Shown here piece after piece: positions 36,546-44,975 of a stretch of 64,000 nucleotides of DNA (position 1 is its first letter; each line of letters begins with the position of its first letter). Source of the stretch: Chromatiales bacterium (GTDB taxonomy: Bacteria > Pseudomonadota > Gammaproteobacteria > SpSt-1174); NCBI GenBank assembly GCA_014762505.1, contig JABURS010000032.1, forward strand, positions 62,001 to 126,000, in the 5' to 3' direction. A model generated the notes under the pieces. That model searched no databases, was not told where the DNA came from, and saw nothing but the letters and a program-made list of their open reading frames with translations. Both the position numbers and the translations under genes were made by a program.

Positions 36546-36626
36546 GCGCCCACCACGCTTGCGAAGATCATGGTCACATCGTAGTGTGGACCTGAATCGA
36601 CCCGGAACACATACCGCCTTCCCATC

Positions 36627-37052
36627 ATGCGCCTCCTGCTCCCCTGCCTGCTCCTGATCGTCACCGGCATCGCCCAGGCCCACGAGGTGCAACACGTGCT
36701 CACCCAGTCCAGCGCCACCATCATCACAATCCGCTACAGCGACGATGTTAGCGTGGCCGGCGCCCCCTACGAAATCCGCCCGCAGGGCGAGGCCGACCCG
36801 GTGCAGATGGGCTGGACGGATCGCGACGGCCGCATCGCCTTCGCCCCGCGCACACCAGGCAGCTACCGGGTCAGCGTCTTCACGGCCGACGGCCATGGCG
36901 TGAACCTCGACGTGCAGGTGGACGACTCGCTCGCCAGCGCCCATGCCGAAGCGCCACTGGTCGAGCGCCATGCGCGGCTGGTGGCCGGCGTCGGCATCCT
37001 CTTCGGCCTGTTCGGGCTGCTCATGCTGTTCTACCGGCGCCGGCCCGTCTGA
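36627..37052 (+). CDS. NikL-like accessory component of a Ni/Co ECF transporter
   Basis: This 141-residue protein has a signal peptide ending IAQAHEVQHV, which leaves a histidine at or near the mature N-terminus. A small beta domain follows (VSVAGAPYEIRP, DRDGRIAFAPRTPGSYRVSVF), then a C-terminal membrane helix with an RRR tail. This is the organisation of NikL/CbiL-type periplasmic accessory proteins that accompany CbiM-NikM. It lies three bases before cbiM. The exposed histidines probably help deliver metal, by analogy to NikL. Confidence 0.78.
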   Translation: MRLLLPCLLLIVTGIAQAHEVQHVLTQSSATIITIRYSDDVSVAGAPYEIRPQGEADPVQMGWTDRDGRIAFAPRTPGSYRVSVFTADGHGVNLDVQVDDSLASAHAEAPLVERHARLVAGVGILFGLFGLLMLFYRRRPV

Positions 37053-37055
37053 GCC

Positions 37056-37700
37056 ATGCACATCCCGGACGGCTTTCTCTCGCCCCAGACCTTTCTGCCG
37101 CTCTACGCCGTGGCGGGGGCGGCCTGGGCCGTCGGCCTGCGCCGCGTGCGCCGGCGGCTCGACGAGGAGACCATCCCGCTGCTGGCCGTGGTCACCGCAC
37201 TGGCCTTCGTGCTCCACATGATCGCCCTGCCCCTGCCCGGCGGTGCCACCGTGCATGCCACCGGCATCGGCCTGCTCGCCATCCTGTTCGGCCCCTGGAC
37301 GGCCTTTCTCTGCCTGTCGCTGGTGTTCCTCATGCAGGCCCTGCTGTTCGGCAACGGCGGCGTCACCGCCCTGCCGCTCGCCGCCCTGGCCATGGGACTG
37401 GCCGGCAGCGTCACGGCCGCCGGCCTGTATCGCCTGCTGCGCCCGCGCAGCGAGACCCTCGCCCTGTTCCTCGGCGCGGCCGCTGCCGTGCTGGTGGCCG
37501 CCGCGCTGGTGGCCGTGGTGCTCGGCATCCAGCCACTGATCGCCCAGCGCGCGGACGGCACGCCCCTGTTCTTCCCCTTCGGCCTCGCCATCACCCTGCC
37601 GGCCGTGCTGCTGCCGCACCTGGCCGTGGCGCCGGGCGAGGGCGTGCTCACCGTGCTGCTGTACCGCTTTCTCACCCGGCTGCGCGGGGTCACGGCATGA
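37056..37700 (+). CDS. cbiM: Ni/Co ECF transporter substrate-specific component CbiM
   Basis: This 214-residue membrane protein begins MHIPDGFLS. The N-terminal Met-His and a second histidine in LHMIALPLPGG form the square-planar metal site known from NikM/CbiM structures. Six hydrophobic helices and GATVHATGIGLLAILFGPW complete the family pattern. It binds Co2+ or Ni2+ and delivers it through CbiQ. Its stop overlaps the cbiQ start (ATGA). No cbiN is present; the NikL-like protein upstream takes that place. Confidence 0.92.
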   Translation: MHIPDGFLSPQTFLPLYAVAGAAWAVGLRRVRRRLDEETIPLLAVVTALAFVLHMIALPLPGGATVHATGIGLLAILFGPWTAFLCLSLVFLMQALLFGNGGVTALPLAALAMGLAGSVTAAGLYRLLRPRSETLALFLGAAAAVLVAAALVAVVLGIQPLIAQRADGTPLFFPFGLAITLPAVLLPHLAVAPGEGVLTVLLYRFLTRLRGVTA

Positions 37701-38254
37701 GAGACCGGCTGCTGCTCGGCGTGTATCTGGCCGCGGTGCTCGCCGCCACCCTGGTACACGCCATTCCCCTGCTCGCCGCCGGACTCGGGCTCGTCGCCCT
37801 ACTCGCCTGGCGCCGCGCCGCGGACGTGTTCCGCCGCGCGCTGCTGGCCGTGCTCGCCTTCAACCTGCTGGTGAGCGTCTCCTACGTGATCCTCGGCTGG
37901 CTGCGCGGCGACCTCGCCTGGCACTACCTGCTGCTGATGAACCTGCGGGTGCTGCTCATCACCGCCATGACCTTCCTGCTCATCGCGCGCATCAATATCT
38001 TCAAGGCCCTGGCCTTCTCGCCCACGCTGTCCTACCTGCTCACCCTGGCCAGCACGCAGTACCTCGGCTTTCGCCGCCTCTACCAGGACATGCGCCTGGC
38101 ACTGACCAGCCGCACGCTGGGCCGGCCCGGCCTGCGCCAGGTCTATCGCCATGGTGCGGCCAGCGGCTCGTTCTTCGTCGAAAAGGCCCTGTCCAACGCC
38201 ACGGAATCGGCCCAGGCCATGCGCTCGCGGGGGTTCTTCAATGATCCGGCTTGA
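37697..38254 (+). CDS. cbiQ: ECF transporter transmembrane component CbiQ
   Basis: This 185-residue T component is shorter than typical CbiQ (about 230), apparently through a reduced N-terminal helix set. It retains the coupling-helix region with RRLYQDMRLALTSRT and EKALSNATESAQAMRSRGF. The ARxxG-like AMRSRGF motif contacts the ATPase. It links CbiM to CbiO. The last 14 bases overlap cbiO, so translation is coupled. Confidence 0.87.
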   Translation: MRDRLLLGVYLAAVLAATLVHAIPLLAAGLGLVALLAWRRAADVFRRALLAVLAFNLLVSVSYVILGWLRGDLAWHYLLLMNLRVLLITAMTFLLIARINIFKALAFSPTLSYLLTLASTQYLGFRRLYQDMRLALTSRTLGRPGLRQVYRHGAASGSFFVEKALSNATESAQAMRSRGFFNDPA

Positions 38255-39026
38255 GGGCGTGAGCCACGCGGTCGACGACGGCACGCCGACCCTGTGCGAC
38301 GTGAGCCTCGAGATCATGCCCGGCGAACAGGTCGTGCTGCTCGGCGCCAACGGCAGCGGCAAGTCCACCCTGCTCAAGCTCGTCGACGGCCTCCTGTTCC
38401 CCGTCGCCGGCCGCTATGCCTACGACGGCACCGCCATCACGCCCGCGCAGCTGAAACGGGCCGACTTCAACCGCCGCTTCCGCCGCGAGGTCGCCCTGCT
38501 GTTCCAGAACCCGGACAGCATGCTCTTCAATCCCACCGTGTTCGACGAGATCGCCTTCGGCCTGCGCCAGCTCCTGCCAGACGACGAAGGGGACGTGGGC
38601 GAGCGCGTGCAGCACTGGGCCGGGGTGGTCGGCCTGGGCGGGCAGCTGCACCGCCCGCCCTTCAGCCTGTCGGGCGGGGAGAAGCAGAAGGTCTGCCTCG
38701 CCGCCCTGCTGGCGCTGGAACCAAGGGTCCTGCTGCTCGACGAGCCCACCGCAGCACTGGACCCGCGCTCCACCGGCTGGCTCATCGACCTGCTGCAGGA
38801 GCTGCACATCACCACCCTCACCGCCACCCACAACCTCTCCATGGCGCCCGAGCTGGGCGAACGCGCCCTGGTGCTCGGCGAGGACCACCGCCTGCTCCAC
38901 GACGGCCCCATCGAGCCCTTCCTCAAAGACCGCGGGCTGCTCATCGAGGCCAACCTGGTGCACAGCCACCGGCACCGCCACGGCGACACCAGCCACCGGC
39001 ATTTCCACATCCACGATTGGGAATGA
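38241..39026 (+). CDS. cbiO: ECF transporter ATPase CbiO with histidine-rich tail
   Basis: This 261-residue ABC ATPase has Walker A LLGANGSGKSTLLK near residue 40, Q-loop LFQNPDSMLF, signature FSLSGGEKQKVCLA, Walker B VLLLDEPTAALDPRS and the switch His in TATHNLSMA. After the ATPase fold, the last 20 residues are histidine-rich (HSHRHRHGD, HRHFHIHD). This tail is a probable Ni2+/Co2+ store or chaperone and supports the metal substrate. The ATG at 38241 lies within cbiQ. Confidence 0.93.
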   Translation: MIRLEGVSHAVDDGTPTLCDVSLEIMPGEQVVLLGANGSGKSTLLKLVDGLLFPVAGRYAYDGTAITPAQLKRADFNRRFRREVALLFQNPDSMLFNPTVFDEIAFGLRQLLPDDEGDVGERVQHWAGVVGLGGQLHRPPFSLSGGEKQKVCLAALLALEPRVLLLDEPTAALDPRSTGWLIDLLQELHITTLTATHNLSMAPELGERALVLGEDHRLLHDGPIEPFLKDRGLLIEANLVHSHRHRHGDTSHRHFHIHDWE

Positions 39027-39146
39027 GCCCGAAGGCAACGCATGTTGCCGATAAACCCCATGCGCCATAAGGCGCAACATCCCCATGGTTGAATTCCCCC
39101 GCCCGGGCACCACACTGAGTAGACAGACCTCAACCGGGACAGGACC

Positions 39147-39890
39147 ATGACCGACTGGCTGGAAGGCAGGGTGGTGGAACGGCGGCGCTGGACCGGGCGC
39201 CTGCATACACTGCGCTTCGAGGCGCCGCTCGGGGAGTTCCGCGCCGGGCAGTTCACGCGCGTGGCGCTGGACATCGACGGCGAGCGCGTCGGGCGTCCCT
39301 ATTCGCTGGTGAACGCGCCGGACGAACGGCCGCTGGAGATCTACTTCAACGAGGTGCCGGAGGGCCCGCTGAGCCCGCGCCTGTCCGCGCTCGAACCCGG
39401 CGACCGCCTCTGGGTGGACCGCACCCCGCGCGGCTTCTTCACCCTGGACGAGGTCCCGGAGGCGGAGCAGCTGTGGCTGTTCTCCACCGGCACCGCGCTG
39501 GGCGTGTTTCTCTCCCTGCTGAAGACGGACGAGCCCTGGCAGCGCTTTCGCGACGTGGTGCTGGTGCAGGGCGTGCGCCAGGCCGACGAACTCACCTACG
39601 ACGACACGCTGGCACGCATCGCGTCACGGCACACCGGGCAGTTCACCTTCGTGCCGGTGCTCAGCCGCGAACAGCGTCCCGGCACCCTGCACGGACGCAT
39701 CCCGCCCCTGCTGGCCGACGGCAGTCTGGAAGAGGCGATCAACCTGCGGCTTGCCCCCGAACGCGCGCAGATCATGCTCTGCGGCAACCAGGGCATGATC
39801 ACGGACGCCAGCGAACACCTGAAGGATCGCGGCTTCAGGCGTAACCGGCGCAACGAGCCCGGCCACATCACCACCGAAAAATACTGGTGA
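39147..39890 (+). CDS. fpr: ferredoxin/flavodoxin-NADP+ reductase
   Basis: This 247-residue FAD enzyme has the FAD-binding motif RPYSLVNAPDE (RxYS) near residue 51, a phosphate-binding GPLSPRL, the NADPH region FSTGTALGVFLSLL near 112 and MLCGNQGMI near 210. The C-terminal EPGHITTEKYW is the aromatic-ended tail of E. coli-type Fpr. It passes electrons between NADPH and flavodoxin or ferredoxin in oxidative stress and biosynthetic reactions. It is monocistronic; the 120-base upstream gap includes a small TGCGCCATAAGGCGCA palindrome. Confidence 0.93.
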   Translation: MTDWLEGRVVERRRWTGRLHTLRFEAPLGEFRAGQFTRVALDIDGERVGRPYSLVNAPDERPLEIYFNEVPEGPLSPRLSALEPGDRLWVDRTPRGFFTLDEVPEAEQLWLFSTGTALGVFLSLLKTDEPWQRFRDVVLVQGVRQADELTYDDTLARIASRHTGQFTFVPVLSREQRPGTLHGRIPPLLADGSLEEAINLRLAPERAQIMLCGNQGMITDASEHLKDRGFRRNRRNEPGHITTEKYW

Positions 39891-40013
39891 GCGCCACACG
39901 GATCACGCATACACGGCCTGCTGCCCACCCTGTCCGGCTCGCCGGTTTATGCTATACATGCTCTGACCTCGCACGGTCATGACGCCAACCAGCATCAGGG
40001 AAGAACGATCCGC

Positions 40014-40961
40014 ATGGCCACGATGGACCAGACCCTCGCCGTAGTCCTCTTCATCGTCTTCAACGCAGTCACCCTCCTCGCCGGCATCATCTGGCTGATC
40101 TGGCGCGACACCCAGGGCAGGCCCTGGTGGAAACATGCCGGCATGCTGACCGGGCTTGTCCTCACCCTGCTCTGCGCGGTCCTGCTCGGCATCGGCATGG
40201 GCAGCCAGTGGCAGGGCATGGAACTGAACGGCTGCATTGCGGCCGGCAAGTGTTACTGCGAAAACCTGCCCCTGCTCGGCACGCCCATGGCCATCGCCCA
40301 GCCGGTGAGCACGCTCACGGCCTTTGCCCCCATCATCAGCGGCCTGCTCATCCTGGGCTGGGCAGACATCGACCGCCTGTCCGGCCGCCGCGACGGCAAC
40401 CCCATGAAGACCGGCAGCGTCTATGCACTGCTCTTCGGCAGCATCGTGCTGCTGCTGGGGCCCGGCAGCATGGCCTTTCATGTGAGCATGACCGAGGTGA
40501 TCAGCCGCTTCGACCCGCTCTCCATCAGCCTGTTCGCCATCTTTGCCGCGCTCTACGGCATCTGGCGCGCCTCGCTGGCCGATGCGACCCGCTGGGGCCT
40601 GATCGTCTTCCTGCTCGGTTTCGCTCTGCTGGTGGCCGCCGCCCTGGTCGCCATCTTCGTCTTCGGCCTCACCGATGAGGTGAGCATGGCGACGCTGGTG
40701 GTGCTGGTCATCGTCGAGCTCGTGCTCATCATCGCGACGGCGGCCGGCGGCATCAATCGCCTGCGGCGCAACTTCGGCTATTTCTTCGCCATCCTGGTCG
40801 GGTTCGGCCTGGCCTTCTTCCTCTGGTTCGCCTCCGAGACCGGCCGCAGCCTGTGCGTCACGGACTCCTTCTGGCAGGGCCACGGCGGCTGGCACCTCCT
40901 CGCCATGGGCCTCGTGCCATTCCTCTTCTTCCTGCACTTCCGCGCCGAGTCCCGGCCCTGA
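40014..40961 (+). CDS. ceramidase-like CREST-superfamily membrane hydrolase (putative)
   Basis: This 315-residue protein has about eight membrane helices and carries the scattered motifs of the alkaline ceramidase/CREST superfamily in the right order. CYCEN (residues 80-84) is followed by IAQPVSTLTAFAP, resembling WCExN...IAExxNTxS. GSMAFHVSMTE follows with Ser152 and His156, then Asp167 (RFDPLSI). C281 is followed by QGHGGWHLL near the C-terminus, giving His290 and His294 (HxxxH). In known members these histidines, serine and aspartate bind catalytic zinc and hydrolyse an amide bond in a lipid. The substrate here is unknown. It begins a cluster with two small membrane proteins 20 and 12 bases apart. 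Confidence 0.75.
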   Translation: MATMDQTLAVVLFIVFNAVTLLAGIIWLIWRDTQGRPWWKHAGMLTGLVLTLLCAVLLGIGMGSQWQGMELNGCIAAGKCYCENLPLLGTPMAIAQPVSTLTAFAPIISGLLILGWADIDRLSGRRDGNPMKTGSVYALLFGSIVLLLGPGSMAFHVSMTEVISRFDPLSISLFAIFAALYGIWRASLADATRWGLIVFLLGFALLVAAALVAIFVFGLTDEVSMATLVVLVIVELVLIIATAAGGINRLRRNFGYFFAILVGFGLAFFLWFASETGRSLCVTDSFWQGHGGWHLLAMGLVPFLFFLHFRAESRP

Positions 40962-40981
40962 TCGACAAGGACGACCCATCC

Positions 40982-41449
40982 ATGGAAGCCACCACACGCA
41001 ACCGGATCATCACGCACCTCATCCTGTTCTGCTCGCTCGCGCTGGCCATGTTCCTGGCCCTGTTCGCACCGCAGTGGATACAGACCACCGCCGGGGCATG
41101 GATCATCGGCATCGTCGGGCTGGTCTTCGTCGCCACCCTGCTGGTGCTCACCTCCATCGCCTCCTTCGGCGACAGCATTCCGGGCAACACCTTCAGCGAG
41201 CTGCTGCGCGAGAGCACGCTCAACAGCACCTTCTATCCATGGGCGCTTTCCGTCTACATGGGCCGCTGGTTCCATCCGGTGGACGGACTCGAATCCCCAC
41301 TGGGTCTCTTCGGTCCCGTGCTGCTGATGGCGCTGACCTGGGGGATCATCGTGCTGGGCGATGTACTGAGGAAGAAGGGAAAACGCATCTGGCCGTGGCT
41401 GATCGTGGCCCTGGGCTTTGCAACTGGCATCATCACCTGGCCGGCATAG
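40982..41449 (+). CDS. small membrane protein with WFHPVD motif (A)
   Basis: This 155-residue protein has four hydrophobic segments. The sequence YMGRWFHPVDGL lies between the second and third, and GFATGIITWPA is at the end. The next gene has the same core, so the two are paralogues. No family with known function was recognised. The start at 40982 (MEATTRNR) follows AAGGACG after the CREST gene stop. It is probably co-transcribed with the CREST-like gene, which suggests a shared membrane function. Confidence 0.75.
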   Translation: MEATTRNRIITHLILFCSLALAMFLALFAPQWIQTTAGAWIIGIVGLVFVATLLVLTSIASFGDSIPGNTFSELLRESTLNSTFYPWALSVYMGRWFHPVDGLESPLGLFGPVLLMALTWGIIVLGDVLRKKGKRIWPWLIVALGFATGIITWPA

Positions 41450-41461
41450 GGAGAAACCGAC

Positions 41462-41848
41462 ATGCTCAGCAAACAGTTCATGACACACTTTGGCGTCGGC
41501 ATGGCGCCCATCGCCGTGGTGCTGCTCGATGTGATCTTCGTCGGCCCGGGCGCGGGCAACGAACTGGTCGATGCCATGCGCTCCTCGGGCGCCACCCCGT
41601 TCATCGCCTGGGTGGTCGCCCTGTTCGTCGGGCACTGGTTCCATCCGGTGGATGACTTGAAGCCCGGCTTCGGCGTGATCGGCTTCCCCTGGAACTACAT
41701 CATCTTCGGCGGGCTCACGCTCCTGGTCGGCCTGCTCAGCTTCCTGGTGATCCCCACCGAGAGCGTCTCCGGCTGGTTTCCGTTCGTGATGGTGTTTGCG
41801 GGCTATGCCGCCGGGGCCATCTTCTGGCCGGTGGGTCTGCAGCGCTAG
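41462..41848 (+). CDS. small membrane protein with WFHPVD motif (B)
   Basis: This 128-residue protein has four hydrophobic segments. Its core FVGHWFHPVDDLKPGFGVIG aligns with YMGRWFHPVDGLESPLGLFG of the preceding protein, and its ending GYAAGAIFWPVG aligns with GFATGIITWPA. It lacks the N-terminal extension of its paralogue. Function unknown; the HPVD loop and tryptophans recall membrane-interface sites. Its stop codon shares a CTAG tetranucleotide with that of the convergent peptidase gene. Confidence 0.75.
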   Translation: MLSKQFMTHFGVGMAPIAVVLLDVIFVGPGAGNELVDAMRSSGATPFIAWVVALFVGHWFHPVDDLKPGFGVIGFPWNYIIFGGLTLLVGLLSFLVIPTESVSGWFPFVMVFAGYAAGAIFWPVGLQR

Positions 41849-42546
41849 AGGCCGTGCAGCCGCCGGATCTCGGCCAGGCGGTCATTGTCGTAGAACTGCA
41901 CGTGGGCGTAATCCCTGAAGCTCTCCCAGCTGCCGCCCCAGTAGAGGCCCAGTATCGCGGCCTCTTCCCCCAGCGCCTGCCAGAAGGCGGCCGTCTCCGG
42001 CCGGTCCTCCCAGCCATAGCGTGAGTCGATGATGTCCACCGCCAGCGCCTCGGGGTGGCCATCGGGGCGGGTGGCGTTGTGAAAGCTGAAGGCGACCTGG
42101 CTGCGCCCCGTCTCGTACAACGCCTGCTGCAGCCCCAGCGAACGCCAGGCATAGAAGATCTTCGGCCGGAACCCCCTGGCGCGCAGCTTCTCGAGCATGA
42201 GCTCCACGGCCCGACGCATGGACGGGTGCAAGCTGAGCAGCTTCTTTTTCTCCGGCCACTGCGCGCTGTCGCCCGTCCAGTCTTCCTGCCCGCCGGCGAC
42301 CGGCGCCGCAGAGAGCAGCGACAGGGTGCGACCGCCCGGGTCGACCCGGCCATCGGGCAGCGCCATCCCCACGTGCCGGCCCTGGAATGTCTCGATGGCC
42401 GCGATGGTCACGGGGCCGATCACGCCATCCACCAGCAGCGGCACACCGGGCAGGTCCGGATGGCGGTTCAACAGGGTCTGGATCTGTCTCGTGTCCTCGG
42501 CGTGATTCAGACCGCCCCGACCGACCGATGCCTGGATGCTCGACAT
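41845..42546 (-). CDS. peptidoglycan-binding M15-type peptidase (endolysin-like)
   Basis: This 233-residue protein has two parts. Residues about 15-75 form a peptidoglycan-binding-1 repeat (QIQTLLNRHPDLPGVPLLVDGVIG and IAAIETFQGRHVG). The C-terminal part is a VanY/M15-like zinc peptidase with the ligand pattern SFHNATRPDGHPEALAVDIID (His, Asp) and DYAHVQFYD (His). It would cleave peptide cross-links or stems in peptidoglycan. There is no signal peptide; export may rely on lysis or another route, and a prophage origin is possible. The ATG at 42546 follows GGGAGGGG. Confidence 0.85.
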   Translation of the reverse strand: MSSIQASVGRGGLNHAEDTRQIQTLLNRHPDLPGVPLLVDGVIGPVTIAAIETFQGRHVGMALPDGRVDPGGRTLSLLSAAPVAGGQEDWTGDSAQWPEKKKLLSLHPSMRRAVELMLEKLRARGFRPKIFYAWRSLGLQQALYETGRSQVAFSFHNATRPDGHPEALAVDIIDSRYGWEDRPETAAFWQALGEEAAILGLYWGGSWESFRDYAHVQFYDNDRLAEIRRLHGL

Positions 42547-42702
42547 ATCGCCCCTCCCTTTGCAGATTAACGTCCGTATACACGCCGATGGCACGCCGCG
42601 ATGGCGCCGCCGCTCACATCGGGTGTGAGTATAGACCAGGCATCGGTCGCACCCTCAGCCGCACGGCTGCGGCCCGCCGGCGGCCTCACACCGGGTCGTC
42701 GC

Positions 42703-42942
42703 TCAGACCCGCGGGCGCATCAGCAGGCCGAACACCCACCACAGCAGCCCCACACCCATGCCGAGCACCGCGAGCAGCGTGCCCGCCATGGCCAGCAGGC
42801 CGAGGCCGATGGGATTGCCATCCGCCGGACCGAAGGGGATGTACAGCAGCAGCGGCATCCAGCAGAGCATGCCCACCACCAGGCTCGTCACCAGGATCTT
42901 GAGCCCGATGTGCAGTTCACTGCGAAAGAATTCGGCGATCAT
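42703..42942 (-). CDS. small two-helix membrane protein
   Basis: This 79-residue protein starts MIAEFFRSELHIGLK. Two long hydrophobic helices (ILVTSLVVGMLCWMPLLLYIPFG; GLLAMAGTLLAVLGMGVGLLWWVFGLL) follow, with an RPRV tail. No family was recognised. The longer open frame upstream was rejected because it lacks a ribosome site and reads across a gap. It lies between the peptidase and methyltransferase genes on the same strand. Confidence 0.6.
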   Translation of the reverse strand: MIAEFFRSELHIGLKILVTSLVVGMLCWMPLLLYIPFGPADGNPIGLGLLAMAGTLLAVLGMGVGLLWWVFGLLMRPRV

Positions 42943-43036
42943 GCCTCGATTCCTCTTTCCATTCCTGTTGATGCCTGTCGACACGAACCCGTGTGTCTTT
43001 CTACCGCCTGCCGCCTCGGCAGGCAAACCTGCGGCC

Positions 43037-44245
43037 TCATGCCGGCCCCGCCGGCCGCGCCATCAGCAGCAGGTTGCGCGGCGTGAGGGCGCGCGGGCAG
43101 AAGGCGGTCAGCGACACTGCGTAGCCCTGCGCCTCGAGCCCCAGCGCCATGTCGATCACCAGCAGGGCCTCCAGCGGGCGGCGGATGGCATGGCGCAGCA
43201 GCTCGAAGGCACGCACCTCGCGGGCGCGCCCGGCCGCCATGGTCCACAGGTGCATGGCCTCGTCGGCATCGGGCAGCGGCAGGTGCGCGGCCTGCGCGAG
43301 GCGACGCAGGTTGGCCGGCACGTCCTCGTCCCGCCGCCAGTCCAGCCCCGCCACCGAGGCCAGCGGCTGGCCGCTGGCCTGCGCCCAGCCCAGCAGCGCC
43401 AGCAGCCCCTGCTGCCGTGCCCGCGCCTGTGCCCGCTCGCGCGGGGCCGAGGTCACGGACTCCAGCACGGCGAGGCGCAGGTCCTCGCGCCCCAGCACGA
43501 GCCCGCTCGCCCGCCCGGCCGGCGAGCGCCAGTGCCAGGCGGCGTGCCGGGTGCGGTGATAACAGCAGGGGGACAGCGCGAGGTGTTCCACCGACGCGGC
43601 ACCGGCGAGGTCCAGCAGGTGCAGATGCAGGTCGCCGCAGGCATGCAGGGCCACCACCTGGCTGTCCGCCGGGAGCGTGTCGGCCCGCGCAAGCACATCG
43701 CCCTGCACGGCCTTAAGCGCCACCCGGTCGCGGCGCGCCAGGGCGTCCGCCTGTGCGCAGAGCGCGGCGTCGCGCTCATACAGCACCACCGGCCGGCCAC
43801 TGTGCATCGCCAGTAGCCGGCCGAGGTGCGACTTGCCGCCGCACCAGTCCACGATGCGCGCGGCCCGCAAGGGCCCGGTGGATAACACCGCCGCGGCGAA
43901 GCGCTCGATCTGCGACCACTTGCGCCCCGGCACGTCCCGGCTGGGGGCATGCCGGTCCGCCGGTGCCGGCAGGGGCGCGTCGCGCAGGGGGAAGGCCAGC
44001 AGGGGTTCGAGCGTGCCGAGGGCGGGCAGCCAGTTGGCGAGCCAGGCCCGCAGGGCCGCATCGTCGGCGGCATAGGCCGCGATCTCCTCGTCCGTCAGCG
44101 CCCGCAGGGCGGCGGCGAGTTCGGGGTGGTCGGCCTCCCAGGGAAGGCGGGGATGGTAAAACGGCGCCGGCCGCCACAGCGGGGCCGTCTCGCCGACGAC
44201 ACGGGCGAGGTGGGCAAGACGCTGTTCCAGGGAGGGCGAGGACAT
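43037..44245 (-). CDS. SAM-dependent methyltransferase (Methyltransf_32-like)
   Basis: This 402-residue protein has a helical N-terminus followed by KWSQIERFAAAVL. SAM-binding motif I is IVDWCGGKSHLGRLLA near residue 165, with VVLYERDAALC as motif II, QVVALHACGDLHLHLLDLA as motif III and LALSPCCYHRT near 260. The order and the HACG/PCCY pairing are those of the PF13679 group that includes METTL25/RRNAD1-like proteins. The methyl acceptor is unknown. The start at 44245 is set by GGGAGGGCGAGG upstream; the longer frame is antisense to the acetyltransferase region. Confidence 0.82.
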   Translation of the reverse strand: MSSPSLEQRLAHLARVVGETAPLWRPAPFYHPRLPWEADHPELAAALRALTDEEIAAYAADDAALRAWLANWLPALGTLEPLLAFPLRDAPLPAPADRHAPSRDVPGRKWSQIERFAAAVLSTGPLRAARIVDWCGGKSHLGRLLAMHSGRPVVLYERDAALCAQADALARRDRVALKAVQGDVLARADTLPADSQVVALHACGDLHLHLLDLAGAASVEHLALSPCCYHRTRHAAWHWRSPAGRASGLVLGREDLRLAVLESVTSAPRERAQARARQQGLLALLGWAQASGQPLASVAGLDWRRDEDVPANLRRLAQAAHLPLPDADEAMHLWTMAAGRAREVRAFELLRHAIRRPLEALLVIDMALGLEAQGYAVSLTAFCPRALTPRNLLLMARPAGPA

Positions 44246-44309
44246 CGGCGGATCATAGCAGCCCGGCTGCCGACCCACGCGCTGGATTTGCGACCGGCCG
44301 GCGGCGCGC

Positions 44310-44831
44310 CTACCAGAGCTCGGGGCGATCCAGCGAGCGCGCACACCGCAGCCGGCCGCCAACCGCATCCAGCGCCTCGTCCTGCAAGGCCAGGGCCATC
44401 CATGCCTCCGGAAACACCGGCGTGTACGGCGCCTGCACCCGGTGCCGGTGGCTGAAGCCGAAGCGGCCGTAGTACTGCGGATCGCCCAGCACGAACACCA
44501 GCCGGACACCCTGCGCCCGCAGCCGCTCCAGCCCCTGTTCGACCAGCGCCCGCCCGATGCCCTGGCGCTGGCAGCGCCCCGCCACCGCCAGCGGCGCCAG
44601 GATCCGGGCCGGCACGTCCTCCCGGCCCGTCACCTGCACGGCACTGAAGATCACGCTCCCGACCACCTCGCCCTCCGACTCGGCCACCAGCGCGAGTACC
44701 GGCCTGGCCGTCTCGTCCGCCAGCAGCGCCAGGGCGAGCGCTGCCACCGCCTCGCCCTCCTCGCCGAAGAGGGGAAGATGCAGGGCCCTGATCGCCGCGT
44801 GATCGGCCGCCACCGCCTCGCGTATCTGCAC
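44310..44831 (-). CDS. GNAT-family N-acetyltransferase
   Basis: This 173-residue protein has the GNAT fold: QIREAVAADHAAIRALH at the start, VAESEGEVVGSVIFS, LAVAGRCQRQGIGRALVEQGLERLRAQG (the acetyl-CoA pyrophosphate loop, QRQGIG) and VFVLGDPQYYGRFGF. The YYxRFGF ending is typical of YhbS-like members. The GTG at 44831 has GAGGGG six bases upstream and is preferred over the ATG at 44861, which has no ribosome site. The substrate is not predictable. Confidence 0.88.
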   Translation of the reverse strand: MQIREAVAADHAAIRALHLPLFGEEGEAVAALALALLADETARPVLALVAESEGEVVGSVIFSAVQVTGREDVPARILAPLAVAGRCQRQGIGRALVEQGLERLRAQGVRLVFVLGDPQYYGRFGFSHRHRVQAPYTPVFPEAWMALALQDEALDAVGGRLRCARSLDRPELW

Positions 44832-44975
44832 GGTAATCCCCCTCGATAAAGATGCATGCATGATAGCAGCGGGGCTCTCAAAGCACGCCCCATCGTCTAC
44901 CATGAGACCAGCACCGCTGCGGCAACCACCACGGCGACCAACCCCGCCCCCCATCAACCGAGAGGCCCGCGCCGC

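Noticed and set aside
36546-36626. NikR operator or cobalamin riboswitch before the Ni/Co operon
   Set aside because: No GTATGA-N-TCATAC dyad and no B12-box; the gap is only 81 bases.
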